NCBI RefSeq assembly: GCF_010727945.1
Contig: NZ_AP022569.1
Span: forward strand, 3,596,001 to 3,660,000
Direction of reading: 5' to 3'
Source: Mycobacterium cookii
GTDB lineage: Bacteria > Actinomycetota > Actinomycetes > Mycobacteriales > Mycobacteriaceae
Length of the DNA stretch: 64,000 nucleotides
Positions 47,694 to 56,194 of this stretch are shown here, in pieces. The position numbers and the translations under genes were made by a program. A model generated the notes under the pieces. That model did no database searches. It had not been told where the DNA came from and saw only the letters and a list, made by a program, of their open reading frames with translations. Position 1 is the first letter of the stretch; the number at the start of each line of letters is the position of its first letter.

Positions 47694-48308
47694 ATGACCA
47701 TCACAACGCGTCCCGGGCGCAAAGCCGACGTCAGCGAGTTGTCGCACGCCCTCGGCCGCGCCTTCTACGACGACCCGGTGTCGGTGTGGATCATGCCTGA
47801 CGACAAAGTCCGGGCAGCGCACCTGCGGAAGTTCTTCGCGACCGTCACCCGACACCACCACCTCGCCGGCGGCGGTGTCGAGGTGGCCACCGACGGGTCC
47901 ACGATCGGCGCGGCCGCGCTCTGGGATCCGCCCGGCCGGTGGAAGCAGTCGACGCGCGAACAAGTGATGATGCTGCCGTCGTTCATCGTCGGGTTCGGGC
48001 CGCGGCTGTCGTTCGGCCGCAAACTCAGCGGACTGCTCGAGCAGATGAAGTCGCAGCACCCGGAGGAGCCGCACTGGTATCTCGCGGTGATCGGCAGCGA
48101 CCCCTCGGTGCGCGGCAAAGGCTACGGGCAGGCGCTGATGAGCTCTCGCCTCGACCGCGTCGACGCCGAGCACGCGCCCGCTTATCTGGAATCCAGCAAG
48201 GCGGAAAACGTGCCGTACTACGAACGATTCGGTTTCGAAGTCACCGGCGAGATCGTGATTCCCGACGGCGGCCCCACCCTGTGGCCGATGTGGCGTAGGC
48301 CGCGGTAA
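47694..48308 (+). CDS. GNAT-family N-acetyltransferase
   Basis: A 204-residue acetyltransferase corresponding in position to Rv0133. The acetyl-CoA-binding motif is VRGKGYGQALMSSRL and the following beta-alpha unit is PAYLESSKAENVPYYERFGF. The acceptor is unknown. In M. tuberculosis fgd2 (Rv0132c) lies between fadE1 and this gene; it is missing here. Confidence 0.9.
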   Translation: MTITTRPGRKADVSELSHALGRAFYDDPVSVWIMPDDKVRAAHLRKFFATVTRHHHLAGGGVEVATDGSTIGAAALWDPPGRWKQSTREQVMMLPSFIVGFGPRLSFGRKLSGLLEQMKSQHPEEPHWYLAVIGSDPSVRGKGYGQALMSSRLDRVDAEHAPAYLESSKAENVPYYERFGFEVTGEIVIPDGGPTLWPMWRRPR

Positions 48309-48345
48309 GTGGTTAGCGTTCGAAGAAAAGGAGAACCGAACCGCT

Positions 48346-48639
48346 ATGCCTGATGACGACACCTTGAGCCCGAGCGAGTCCACCGATTCCGACGAGGTGC
48401 GCAACGACGACGGCGACATCGTCGTCGACCCGCCTGACGACTGGAGCGAGGCCAACAAGTTCGGCATGACAGCGCGCGAAGAGCTTGAGGGCGAATCGCT
48501 GGACTACAAACTGAGTGCCGAGGAACCCGACGTGCTGCCCAACGCCGGGCCACCTGCCGAACGACCCGATCGTGTTCATCGCGGCCAGATCGACGGAACC
48601 CCCGAGGACGGCGACTCACTGTTCAACGTCGACAGGTGA
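48346..48639 (+). CDS. Small acidic protein, DUF5709-like
   Basis: A 97-residue, strongly acidic protein with MTAREELEGESLDYKLSAEEPDV, close to the pattern I know from DUF5709 proteins. AAGGAG lies upstream of ATG 48346. Likely disordered; function unknown. Its last 24 bases overlap the end of the convergent DUF427 gene. Confidence 0.72.
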   Translation: MPDDDTLSPSESTDSDEVRNDDGDIVVDPPDDWSEANKFGMTAREELEGESLDYKLSAEEPDVLPNAGPPAERPDRVHRGQIDGTPEDGDSLFNVDR

Positions 48640-49425
48640 CCAGTGCGTCACCGGCCGTTCGCGGCGATGACCGTCGACGACGATGTCCACCCGCTCGTTG
48701 AAGAACGACACGTAGTCCCGGATGGGTTCGGCTTCGCGCAGCGGGTCGGGGTAGGTCCACGCCACGTCGGCGGGCCCGCCCGGGATCGACAGGTATGACG
48801 CCCGCCCTTTGTAGGCGCAGTAGCTGATGGTGTCGCTCGGTTCGAGGTCGGCGACGATGTCAGCACGCGGGAGATAGAACCGCACCGGCAGCAGCGTCTC
48901 GAACAACAACAGCGGACGCGTCGACTCGGCCAGTAGCCGGCCGTCCCACTCGACGCGAACCCGTCGGCTGCTGGCCAGGATGTCGACGCGCTTGAACGGA
49001 TCATGCGGGTGGGCGACGACCGGCTCGTCTTCTTCGAGCCAGTCGAACGCGCTGAAATCGAACGACACGTAGCCGGCCAGATCGGGGTGGTCGGGCCGGA
49101 ACCCTGCCGACGGGAGCCGCACGTCGCCGACGACCACATCGAACATCTCGCCGGTGCAGCTATGCGTGGCGAACGGCTGGTTCGGAAACAGCAGCGATGA
49201 ATCGGGCAGATCGTCGATCCGGCCGGCAGATTCCAGCGTCGCCGTGACGTCGGAGTCGGGCACCGCGTACGTCGGGACCAGGCGCCGCGGCTCCCACACC
49301 AGCAGGCCGCTGACGGTGTCGGCGACCGGCTCGCCGTCCAGGTCAATCCGCAGACGTTTCTCGCACGCCTCATAGCGCAGCGAGGTCAGCGCGCTGCCGA
49401 GCAGCTCTCGCATCGTGGTGGCCAT
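48616..49425 (-). CDS. Tandem DUF427 domain protein
   Basis: A 269-residue protein with two copies of the DUF427 fold: residues about 25-120 and 150-255. The second copy has the typical VRVEWDGRLLAES, RFYLPRADI, YCAYKGRASYLS and VAWTYPDPL elements. Function is unknown; the domain is common in actinobacteria. In M. tuberculosis Rv0140 is a single-domain member in the same general area. Confidence 0.85.
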   Translation of the reverse strand: MATTMRELLGSALTSLRYEACEKRLRIDLDGEPVADTVSGLLVWEPRRLVPTYAVPDSDVTATLESAGRIDDLPDSSLLFPNQPFATHSCTGEMFDVVVGDVRLPSAGFRPDHPDLAGYVSFDFSAFDWLEEDEPVVAHPHDPFKRVDILASSRRVRVEWDGRLLAESTRPLLLFETLLPVRFYLPRADIVADLEPSDTISYCAYKGRASYLSIPGGPADVAWTYPDPLREAEPIRDYVSFFNERVDIVVDGHRRERPVTHWSPVDVEQ

Positions 49426-49432
49426 CGCTCCA

Positions 49433-49759
49433 TCATGGCGCGGAATGCACCGACTCGACCGTGTAGAGATGCGGCTCGAAGCCGTCGGCCACCTCCGCGC
49501 AGCGCGCCATGTGTTCGCGGGCGGCGGGGTTCTGCTGCATTGCCTGCATCGCCTCGGCGCTGCGCCACTGCGCGTAGTTGACCACGCGGGTGCCGTCGGT
49601 GCTGACGTGAATGTTCGCCGAGATGAACCCGTCGATGTGCTGCATCACGTCCTCGGTGGCCGCGGTCAGCAGATCGGCGAGCTCCTGTGCCCGCTCGGGT
49701 TGCACGGTGAAGACATTGATCAGCGTGGCGTGGTCGGCGTGCGCGGTGATGGTCGACAT
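49433..49759 (-). CDS. Antibiotic biosynthesis monooxygenase (ABM) domain protein
   Basis: A 108-residue dimeric ferredoxin-like-fold protein: VFTVQPERAQELADLLTAATEDV, then SANIHVSTDGTRVVNYAQWRSAEAMQAM. Relatives are cofactor-free quinol monooxygenases or heme-degrading enzymes. AAGGAGAACACC precedes ATG 49759. It is divergent from a MarR gene with a palindromic site in between and is its likely target. Confidence 0.88.
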   Translation of the reverse strand: MSTITAHADHATLINVFTVQPERAQELADLLTAATEDVMQHIDGFISANIHVSTDGTRVVNYAQWRSAEAMQAMQQNPAAREHMARCAEVADGFEPHLYTVESVHSAP

Positions 49760-49772
49760 GGTGTTCTCCTTT

Positions 49773-49786
49773 GTCAGGTTCCTGAC
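49773..49786. promoter_or_regulatory. MarR operator GTCAGG-TT-CCTGAC
   Basis: Perfect six-base inverted repeat in the 54-base gap between the ABM and MarR genes. A second, partial copy (AGGTTCCTGTCAT, 49803-49815) overlaps the MarR start codon. Both suit autoregulation by the MarR protein and control of the ABM gene. Confidence 0.72.
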
Positions 49787-49813
49787 TCAAACCATAGGTG
49801 TAAGGTTCCTGTC

Positions 49814-50245
49814 ATGCAACCCTCGGACGCCGAACGCTCGGTCGGGTATCTGGTGAAACGGGTGCAGCAGGGCCTGCGCCGCCGATGCGACAGCGCGCTG
49901 AAGTCCACCGGTCTGTCGATGGCGCAGTACTCGACGCTGCGGGCACTGCATGAACACCCGGATGCCTCGGCCGCGGAGTTGGCGCGGCTGTGTTTCGTGA
50001 CGCGGCAGTCGCTGCAGGACGTGTTGGCCGGCTTACGCGCTGACGGCCTGATCGAGACCGCCGCCGCGCCGCCGCGCGGTCGGTCGCGGTCGCTGGCACT
50101 GACCCGTCTGGGCTCGCGCCGGCTCAATGCCGCGCACGACGCGGTTTTCGGCGTGGAAGCTGACATGCTGCAAGGGATTTCGTCGCGAGACCGACAGAAA
50201 ATCGCCGAGCTGCTGATTCGGTGTGCGGAGAACGTCGAGGGCTAG
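49814..50245 (+). CDS. MarR-family transcriptional regulator
   Basis: A 143-residue winged-helix protein: SMAQYSTLRALHEHPDASAAELARLCFVTRQSLQDVLAGL is the DNA-binding region and RGRSRSLALT the wing. ATG 49814 has no Shine-Dalgarno site, so the message may be leaderless. Ends overlapping the convergent TetR gene by four bases. Likely senses a quinone, phenol or oxidant related to the ABM protein. Confidence 0.88.
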   Translation: MQPSDAERSVGYLVKRVQQGLRRRCDSALKSTGLSMAQYSTLRALHEHPDASAAELARLCFVTRQSLQDVLAGLRADGLIETAAAPPRGRSRSLALTRLGSRRLNAAHDAVFGVEADMLQGISSRDRQKIAELLIRCAENVEG

Positions 50246-50916
50246 GGCTTACTACGCCAACCGGTGACGCCGACGACGATCATCCGCAGTTGCTTGACGG
50301 CGGTGATCCGGATCTCCTCGATCGCCTCGGCGCTCTGCGCGTCTTCGAGGGCCTCAGCGATGACGATCATCGAGTTGACGAACAGGGTGGCCAGGATGTT
50401 GAGGTCGTCGGTGCTCCACTCGTTCAGCCCCGGGAACCGGGCCAGGTCGGTGGCCAACTCTGACGTGAGAAGCCGGAATTCGGTCCGAATCGCGTAACGC
50501 AACACGGTGACGCCGCTGGAGCGTTCGCGGCCGATGAAACGCCAATGCTCGCGGCCTTCGGTGACGCTCGCGACGACGATCTCGACCGACGACTCGATGA
50601 CCCGGTTGGGGTCGAGCTTGCCGGCGCGGGCGCCGCGCAACATGTCCCGCAGGGTGCGAAAGGACTCGTCGATCAGGACCAGCCCGAGGGCCTCCATCGA
50701 CTCGAAGTGGCGGTAGAACGCCGCCGGGACGATCCCGGCTTCCCGGGTCACCTCCCGCAGGCTCAGGCCACTGAAACTGTGTTCGTCGAGCAGCTTGAGC
50801 GCCGCCGCGACAATGGCCCGCCGGGTCACCTCTTTGCGTTCCTCACGGGACGGGCCCTCGCTCCTGCGACCGCGCCCCGATCGGTGCGGATGTGAGCTAG
50901 GAGTACGACTGTTCAC
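50242..50916 (-). CDS. TetR-family regulator of the desaturase unit
   Basis: A 224-residue regulator with a basic 25-residue N-terminal tail, a TetR helix-turn-helix (FSGLSLREVTREAGIVPAAFYRHFESMEAL) and a ligand-binding helical domain. GTG 50916 is the best start; the frame stays open further up. It is divergent from the reductase/desaturase pair. In Pseudomonas, TetR protein DesT controls an acyl-CoA desaturase and its reductase in response to acyl-CoA pools, which is a good model here. Confidence 0.88.
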   Translation of the reverse strand: MNSRTPSSHPHRSGRGRRSEGPSREERKEVTRRAIVAAALKLLDEHSFSGLSLREVTREAGIVPAAFYRHFESMEALGLVLIDESFRTLRDMLRGARAGKLDPNRVIESSVEIVVASVTEGREHWRFIGRERSSGVTVLRYAIRTEFRLLTSELATDLARFPGLNEWSTDDLNILATLFVNSMIVIAEALEDAQSAEAIEEIRITAVKQLRMIVVGVTGWRSKP

Positions 50917-50918
50917 CG

Positions 50919-50934
50919 TGTGAAGGCTATCACA
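50919..50934. promoter_or_regulatory. Inverted repeat TGTGA-N6-TCACA next to the TetR start
   Basis: Perfect five-base repeat immediately upstream of the TetR GTG at 50916. A probable autoregulatory site. Confidence 0.45.
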
Positions 50935-50977
50935 GCGCTGGGAAAACCCTTGACGAACTGGGGCAAACCAGAGGACT

Positions 50978-50993
50978 GTGTACACATGTTCAC
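50978..50993. promoter_or_regulatory. Operator-like repeat GTGTACA-CA-TGTTCAC over the reductase start
   Basis: Seven-base arms with one mismatch and a two-base spacer; the site covers the ATG at 50986. A TTGACG -35-like hexamer lies at 50950. The GTGAAC arm recalls the half-sites of DesT-type desaturase regulators. The likely target of the TetR protein. Confidence 0.6.
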
Positions 50994-52041
50994 TCAAACT
51001 TTGAAACGGCGGGTGCTAGGTTCTGACCTGGTCAACCTGCTGACCGGTCCGCACGGCGTCGACCGGTACACCGAGCTGGTCGCACCGACCTGGACGCTGG
51101 CCGAGGGCCGCGCCAAGGTCGTCGACGTGCGGCGCAACACCTCACGCAGTGTCACGCTCGTCCTGGCGCCCAACGACGCCTTCACCGGCACCGTCAAGGC
51201 GGGGCAGTACGTCAACGTCAGCGTCGAGATCGACGGGCGCCGCCACACCCGCTGCTACTCGCCGGCCAACGCCGAAGGCTCCGCGCAGATCGAATTGACG
51301 ATCGGACACCACGACGGCGGCCTGGTCTCGACATTCCTGTACGAGCGGGCACGGCGCGGCATGGTGGTCGGACTCGGCGCGGTCGGCGGCGACTTCACCC
51401 TGCCGGCGCAACGGCCGCGACGGATCCTGTTCGTCTCGGGTGGCAGCGGGATCACGCCCGTCATGGCGATGCTGCGCACCCTTGTCCGGGACGGCCACGA
51501 CGGCGAGATCACGTTCGTCCACTACGCACGCAACCGGGCCGAAGCGCCCTACCGCGACGAGCTCGCGGCGATGCCCGGTGTGCGGGTGCTGCACGGCTAC
51601 ACCCGGTCGACGGGCGGCGACCTCGACGGCCGGTTCGGCCGCGAACACCTGGCGGCGGCGATGCCGACACCAGATGCCGTGTTCGTCTGTGGTCCAACAG
51701 CTTTGGTCGACGCGGTCCGCGAGCATTGCGACAATGTGCACTCGGAGAGCTTTGTGGCGCCGGCACTGGAGTCGCCGGCCAAGCCGTCCGGCGGGCGAGT
51801 GACGTTCTCGGACAGCAGCGTTGACGTCGTCGACGATGGCCGCCCGCTGCTCGAGCAGGCCGAGTCGGCAGGCCTCAACCCAAAGAGCGGATGCCGGATG
51901 GGCATCTGCCACACCTGCACCCGCCGCAAGACCAGCGGTGTCGTGCGCAGCCTGACCACCGGTGCGGTGTCGACCGTCGCGGGCGAGGACGTGCAGATCT
52001 GCGTGTCCGTTCCCGTCGGCGACGTCGACATTGCGCTCTAG
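50986..52041 (+). CDS. Ferredoxin-NAD(P) reductase with C-terminal 2Fe-2S domain (Rv3230c-like)
   Basis: A 351-residue three-domain electron-transfer protein: FAD domain (RCYSPAN, the FAD-binding RxYS motif), NAD(P) domain (FVSGGSGITPVMAMLR, VFVCGPTAL) and a plant-type ferredoxin domain with cysteines in SGCRMGICHTC and QICV. It hands electrons to the desaturase encoded 19 bases downstream; Rv3230c and DesA3 are the known pair in M. tuberculosis. ATG 50986 lies inside the operator-like repeat. Confidence 0.93.
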   Translation: MFTQTLKRRVLGSDLVNLLTGPHGVDRYTELVAPTWTLAEGRAKVVDVRRNTSRSVTLVLAPNDAFTGTVKAGQYVNVSVEIDGRRHTRCYSPANAEGSAQIELTIGHHDGGLVSTFLYERARRGMVVGLGAVGGDFTLPAQRPRRILFVSGGSGITPVMAMLRTLVRDGHDGEITFVHYARNRAEAPYRDELAAMPGVRVLHGYTRSTGGDLDGRFGREHLAAAMPTPDAVFVCGPTALVDAVREHCDNVHSESFVAPALESPAKPSGGRVTFSDSSVDVVDDGRPLLEQAESAGLNPKSGCRMGICHTCTRRKTSGVVRSLTTGAVSTVAGEDVQICVSVPVGDVDIAL

Positions 52042-52060
52042 AGACACAGGAGACATCACG

Positions 52061-53158
52061 ATGACACAGACCAAGATCACTCTGACACCCGAGCAGGCCG
52101 ACGCATTCGGCCGCGAACTCGACGCCATCAAAGAACGTGTTATGGCCGACCTCGGCCAGCGCGACGCCGACTACATCCGCCGCGTCATCAAGGCGCAGCG
52201 CGCACTCGAAGTGGGTGGCCGCGCCCTGCTGTACTTCCCGCCGGCGTGGTTGGCCGGAACCGCAATGTTGGGGATCTCGAAGATCCTGGACAACATGGAG
52301 ATCGGCCACAACATCATGCACGGCCAGTACGACTGGATGCGTGATCCGACCATCCGCGGCGGCGAGTTCGAATGGGACACCGCCTGCCCAGCCGACCAGT
52401 GGAGGCACTCGCACAACTACATGCACCACACCCACACCAACATCGTGGGCATGGACCGCGACATCGGCTACGGCATCTTGCGGATGAGCGAAGACCAGCG
52501 CTGGAGCCCCTACTTCCTCGGCAACCCGCTCTATGCATTCCTGCTGATGGTGCTGTTCCAGTACGGCGTCGCATTGCACGAGTTGGAGACCGAGCGCATC
52601 CGCGCCGGCGAGATCTCGGTGGCCGACAAGCGGGAGGTCCTACAGGCGATCTGGCAGAAGACCCGCAAGCAGGTGCTGAAGGACTACGTCGCCTTCCCGC
52701 TGCTGGCCGGGCCGTTTGCGCCGTTCGTCTTCAGCGGCAACCTGACCGCCAACCTGATGCGCAACGTGTGGTCCTACATGATCATCTTCTGCGGCCACTT
52801 CCCCGACGGCACACAGGAATTCACCGTCGAAGAGACACAGGGTGAGTCGCGCGGCATGTGGTACTTCCGCCAGGTCCTCGGCTCGGCGAACCTGACCGGC
52901 GGCAAGCTGTTTCACATCCTCTCGGGTCACTTGTCGCACCAGATCGAGCACCACCTGTTCCCGGACATCCCGGCTCAGCGCTACTCCGAGATCGCCGGCG
53001 AGGTCGAAGAGATCTGCCGTCGTTACGGCATCCCCTACAACAAGGGCCCGCTGCTGCGGCAGTTCGGCACGGTGGTGCGCAAGATCGTCAAACTCGCGCT
53101 GCCGCCGAAGGATCGCGCCGAGACCACACCGAAGGATCGTGAGCGGGTCGCCGCGTAA
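52061..53158 (+). CDS. desA3: Acyl-CoA delta-9 desaturase (DesA3-like)
   Basis: A 365-residue membrane di-iron desaturase making oleic acid from stearoyl-CoA. The histidine boxes are HNIMH (83-87), HSHNYMHH (116-123, of the wider H-x-H-x3-HH form) and HQIEHH (293-298). ATG 52061 has AGGAGACA upstream. Coupled to its reductase. In M. tuberculosis these genes are at Rv3229c-Rv3230c, far from ephF, so this unit is transposed or inserted here. Confidence 0.93.
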   Translation: MTQTKITLTPEQADAFGRELDAIKERVMADLGQRDADYIRRVIKAQRALEVGGRALLYFPPAWLAGTAMLGISKILDNMEIGHNIMHGQYDWMRDPTIRGGEFEWDTACPADQWRHSHNYMHHTHTNIVGMDRDIGYGILRMSEDQRWSPYFLGNPLYAFLLMVLFQYGVALHELETERIRAGEISVADKREVLQAIWQKTRKQVLKDYVAFPLLAGPFAPFVFSGNLTANLMRNVWSYMIIFCGHFPDGTQEFTVEETQGESRGMWYFRQVLGSANLTGGKLFHILSGHLSHQIEHHLFPDIPAQRYSEIAGEVEEICRRYGIPYNKGPLLRQFGTVVRKIVKLALPPKDRAETTPKDRERVAA

Positions 53159-53185
53159 GCACGGCACATCGGCTACCTTGCACCC

Positions 53186-54070
53186 ATGGTTCCTCTGCCC
53201 GCGCTGGACGGTGTCGATCACAAGTTCGTCGATCTGGGTGGCGGGGTGACGATCCATGTCGCCGACGCCGGGCCCGCCGAGGGACCGCCGGTGATGCTGG
53301 TGCACGGCTTCCCGGAGAACTGGTGGGAATGGCACGAACTGATCGGCCCACTGGCCGCCGACGGCTACCGGGTGCTCTGCCCCGACCTGCGCGGTGCGGG
53401 CTGGAGTTCGGCGCCAAGATCCCGATACCTCAAGAACGATATGGCCGACGACCTGGCGGCCGTGCTCGACCGGTTGGGCGTCGGCCCGGTGAAACTGGTG
53501 GCGCACGACTGGGGTGGGCCCGTCGCATTCATCATGATGCTGCGCCATCCGGAGAAGGTGACCGGCTTTTTCGGGTTGAACACCGCGGCGCCCTACGTGC
53601 AGCGCGATCTGTCGGCGATCCGTAACATCTGGCGTTTCTGGTATCAGATTCCGATGCTGCTGCCGGTCATCGGGCCGCGGTTGATCGCCGACCGTAAGGC
53701 CCGCTATTTCAGGATGCTGGCGTCGTGGGTGGGCGGCGGATTCCGGGTTCCCGATGACGACGTCGCACTGTACGTCGAGTGCATGCGCCAACCCGGCCAC
53801 GCCGTCGCCGGCTCGCGGTGGTACCGGACTTTTCAGAGCACCGAGATGATGCGTTGGCTGCGAGGCGAATTCGACGATGTGCCCGTCGATGTCCCGGTGC
53901 GCTGGCTGAGCGGCACCCAAGACCCGGTGCTCACGCCCGACCTGATCGACGGGTATGCCTCGCATGTCCGTGATTTCGACGTCGAGTTGGTCGACGGCGT
54001 CGGCCATTGGATCGTCGAGCAGCGTCCCGATCTGGTGCTCGACCGGCTGCGGGCGTTCCTCGCGCTCTAG
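53186..54070 (+). CDS. ephF: Epoxide hydrolase EphF-like
   Basis: A 294-residue alpha/beta hydrolase corresponding to Rv0134. HGFPENWWEW is the oxyanion HGxP motif, Asp108 in AHDWGG is the nucleophile, and GVGHWIVEQRP carries the His. The HGxP plus Asp nucleophile supports epoxide hydrolase over dehalogenase. It starts at ATG 53186, 27 bases after desA3, and overlaps the convergent TetR gene by four bases. Confidence 0.9.
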   Translation: MVPLPALDGVDHKFVDLGGGVTIHVADAGPAEGPPVMLVHGFPENWWEWHELIGPLAADGYRVLCPDLRGAGWSSAPRSRYLKNDMADDLAAVLDRLGVGPVKLVAHDWGGPVAFIMMLRHPEKVTGFFGLNTAAPYVQRDLSAIRNIWRFWYQIPMLLPVIGPRLIADRKARYFRMLASWVGGGFRVPDDDVALYVECMRQPGHAVAGSRWYRTFQSTEMMRWLRGEFDDVPVDVPVRWLSGTQDPVLTPDLIDGYASHVRDFDVELVDGVGHWIVEQRPDLVLDRLRAFLAL

Positions 54071-54684
54071 TGGCGGTACCCGAGCATCGCCACCGATGCC
54101 TCGACCGCGGGTTCGACGATGTCGCGCACGCTGTGCCCGTCTTCGACTGCCAGAGCAGTCAATTCACGCAGACCGCCGATCAGGATGACCGCCTTGGGCC
54201 GAGTCAGCGGCGGCAGGCCGGCCTTCTGAAAGCCCGGGTTGTCGCTGAGGTTCACCAGCAGGCTGGTCAGTAGCTGCATGCCGCGTCGCTGGAACGGCCG
54301 CGCCGCGGCGTCCAGCGAGGGCAGCTCGCGGATCCAACTGAGCGTCAGCGCCGGCCGGGCGTCGATGTGGTCGACGTACGCCTCGACGGCCTGACGGATC
54401 TGGGTCTGCCAGTCGCCGTCGCGATCGACGGCGTCACGAATGTTCTCGGCCAGTTTCCCGACGTCGGCGTGCAGGAGTTCGAGGAAGCACTGTTCCTTGC
54501 TCGGGAACTGGTCGTAGAAGGTGCGCTTGGAGGTGCGGGCGTGCCGGACGATGTCGGCAACGGTGCTGGCGCGGTAACCCCGCTCGGTGATCGAGGCGGC
54601 CAGCCCGTCGAGCAGCCGTTGCCGAAACGTGTCGGCATCGGAAGGCGCGCTCGAAGCCGCATCGTCAGCGACGGTCGCCTTCAC
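54067..54684 (-). CDS. TetR-family regulator (Rv0135c-like)
   Basis: A 205-residue repressor: the helix-turn-helix is YRASTVADIVRHARTSKRTFYDQFPSKEQCFLE. GTG 54684 is preceded by GAAGGAGG. It is divergent from cyp138, with a cluster of GGTAC repeats between, as Rv0135c is from cyp138 in M. tuberculosis. Probably represses cyp138 and itself; the inducer is unknown. Confidence 0.92.
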   Translation of the reverse strand: MKATVADDAASSAPSDADTFRQRLLDGLAASITERGYRASTVADIVRHARTSKRTFYDQFPSKEQCFLELLHADVGKLAENIRDAVDRDGDWQTQIRQAVEAYVDHIDARPALTLSWIRELPSLDAAARPFQRRGMQLLTSLLVNLSDNPGFQKAGLPPLTRPKAVILIGGLRELTALAVEDGHSVRDIVEPAVEASVAMLGYRH

Positions 54685-54718
54685 CGCGCCTCCTTCGGTC
54701 CGACCCTTGCCAGCACTT

Positions 54719-54768
54719 GGTACCAGACGGTACCGTACCGGAATGAGTCGCGGTACGGCGCGGTACCG
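54719..54768. promoter_or_regulatory. Cluster of GGTAC repeats, TetR operator
   Basis: Within 50 bases there are GGTACC at 54719 and 54729, the palindrome CGGTACCGTACCG at 54728-54740, CGGTAC at 54751 and CGGTACCG at 54761. These overlapping inverted and direct repeats fill the promoter gap between the TetR gene and cyp138 and are most simply multiple repressor sites. Confidence 0.75.
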
Positions 54769-54792
54769 CATCGAAATTGGGAGTGCACAGTT

Positions 54793-56121
54793 GTGAGCAC
54801 CGTCGAAACGCCCGCCGCCCCGGCGCCGCCCGCCATCTCGTTGCCCCCGGGACCTCGGATTCCAAAACCATTGCAGGGTGCCGCTTTCGCGTTCGGCAGG
54901 CGACCGTTCATGTTCAAGATGGCGGACCGCTACGGCGACGCATTCTCGCTGCATGTGCCGATCTATGGCCCGTTGGTCGTGGTGGCCGACCCGAAACTGG
55001 CCAAGCAGGTGTTCACCGCCGCGCCAGATGTGCTCGGCAACATTCAGCCGAACCTGAGCAGACTGCTCGGGTCCGGGTCGGTGTTCGCGCTGGACAACGA
55101 CGAACACCGGCAGCGGCGCAGGCTGCTGGCACCGCCGTTCCACGGAAAGAGCATCAAGAATTACGAGTCGATCATCGAAGAGGAGACGCTGCGCGAGATC
55201 GCCGAGTGGCCGCAGGGCACCGCGTTTCCCACCCTGCCGTCGACGATGCGCATCACGCTCAACGCGATCCTGCGTGCGGTCTTCGGCGCCGAGGGTGCCG
55301 CGCTCGACGAGTTGCGCCGCATCATTCCGCCGTGGGTCACGCTGGGATCGCGGATGGCTATGATACCCAACCCTTCTCGAACATTTGGTCGTTATTCGCC
55401 GTGGGGCCGGCTGGTCGAGTACCGGCGGCGCTACGATGCGATCGTCGACACGCTGATCGCAAACGAACGAGCTGACCCGGACTTCGAGAATCGGACCGAC
55501 GTGCTTGCGCTGATGCTGCGCAGCACGTACGAGGACGGTTCGGCTATGTCGCGCAAGGACATCGGCGACGAACTGCTCACCCTGCTGGCGGCCGGACACG
55601 AGACGACGGCGTCCACGCTGGGCTGGGCATTCGAACGGCTCAGTCGGCACCCTGACGTACTGACGGCGTTGGTGGCCGAGGCCGAAACCGGCGACAACGA
55701 GCTGCGTCAGGCCACGATCCTCGAGGTGCAGCGACAACGAACGGTCATCGACGCCGCCGGCCGGCACGTCCACGCGCCGGCCTTCGATCTCGGCGACTGG
55801 TCCATCCCGCACGGGTACAGCATCATCGTCAGCATCGCGCGGCTACACACCGACGCGGAGCTGTTCGCGAACCCGGATCGTTTCGACCCCCAGCGCTTCG
55901 TCGGCACCAAACCGCCCAGCTTCGGTTGGCTGCCTTACGGTGGTGGCGCCCGGCGTTGTGTGGGCGCGGTGTTCGCGAACATGGAGATGGACGTGGTGCT
56001 ACGAACGGTGTTGCGCCACTTCACGATCGAAACCACAGATGCCCCGGGGGAGAAGTATCATTCGCGCGGTGTGGCCTACACCCCGAAGGACGGCGGACGG
56101 ATCGCGGTCCGTCGACGTTGA
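54793..56121 (+). CDS. cyp138: Cytochrome P450 CYP138-like
   Basis: A 442-residue soluble P450. I-helix AGHETT, K-helix ExxR in EVQRQR, and heme loop PYGGGARRCVGA with Cys389. The type resembles membrane-class P450s without the anchor, as CYP138 does. GTG 54793 follows the operator cluster directly; a longer open frame upstream is spurious. Substrate unknown. Confidence 0.94.
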   Translation: MSTVETPAAPAPPAISLPPGPRIPKPLQGAAFAFGRRPFMFKMADRYGDAFSLHVPIYGPLVVVADPKLAKQVFTAAPDVLGNIQPNLSRLLGSGSVFALDNDEHRQRRRLLAPPFHGKSIKNYESIIEEETLREIAEWPQGTAFPTLPSTMRITLNAILRAVFGAEGAALDELRRIIPPWVTLGSRMAMIPNPSRTFGRYSPWGRLVEYRRRYDAIVDTLIANERADPDFENRTDVLALMLRSTYEDGSAMSRKDIGDELLTLLAAGHETTASTLGWAFERLSRHPDVLTALVAEAETGDNELRQATILEVQRQRTVIDAAGRHVHAPAFDLGDWSIPHGYSIIVSIARLHTDAELFANPDRFDPQRFVGTKPPSFGWLPYGGGARRCVGAVFANMEMDVVLRTVLRHFTIETTDAPGEKYHSRGVAYTPKDGGRIAVRRR

Positions 56122-56194
56122 AGTGGCGCGAAACAGCAGTGAGGGTCGTTATCGGGCGCAAATCGCAGCCCTGGCTGCCGTCTCGCGACACTGG

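Noticed and set aside
52640..54007. Minus-strand 455-residue open frame across desA3 and ephF
   Set aside because: Antisense shadow of two enzymes with intact motifs; no domain in its translation.
54685..55812. N-terminal extension of the TetR frame and of the P450 frame through the promoter gap
   Set aside because: The extensions cross the operator cluster and the neighbour's coding region; family starts at 54684 and 54793 explain both genes.
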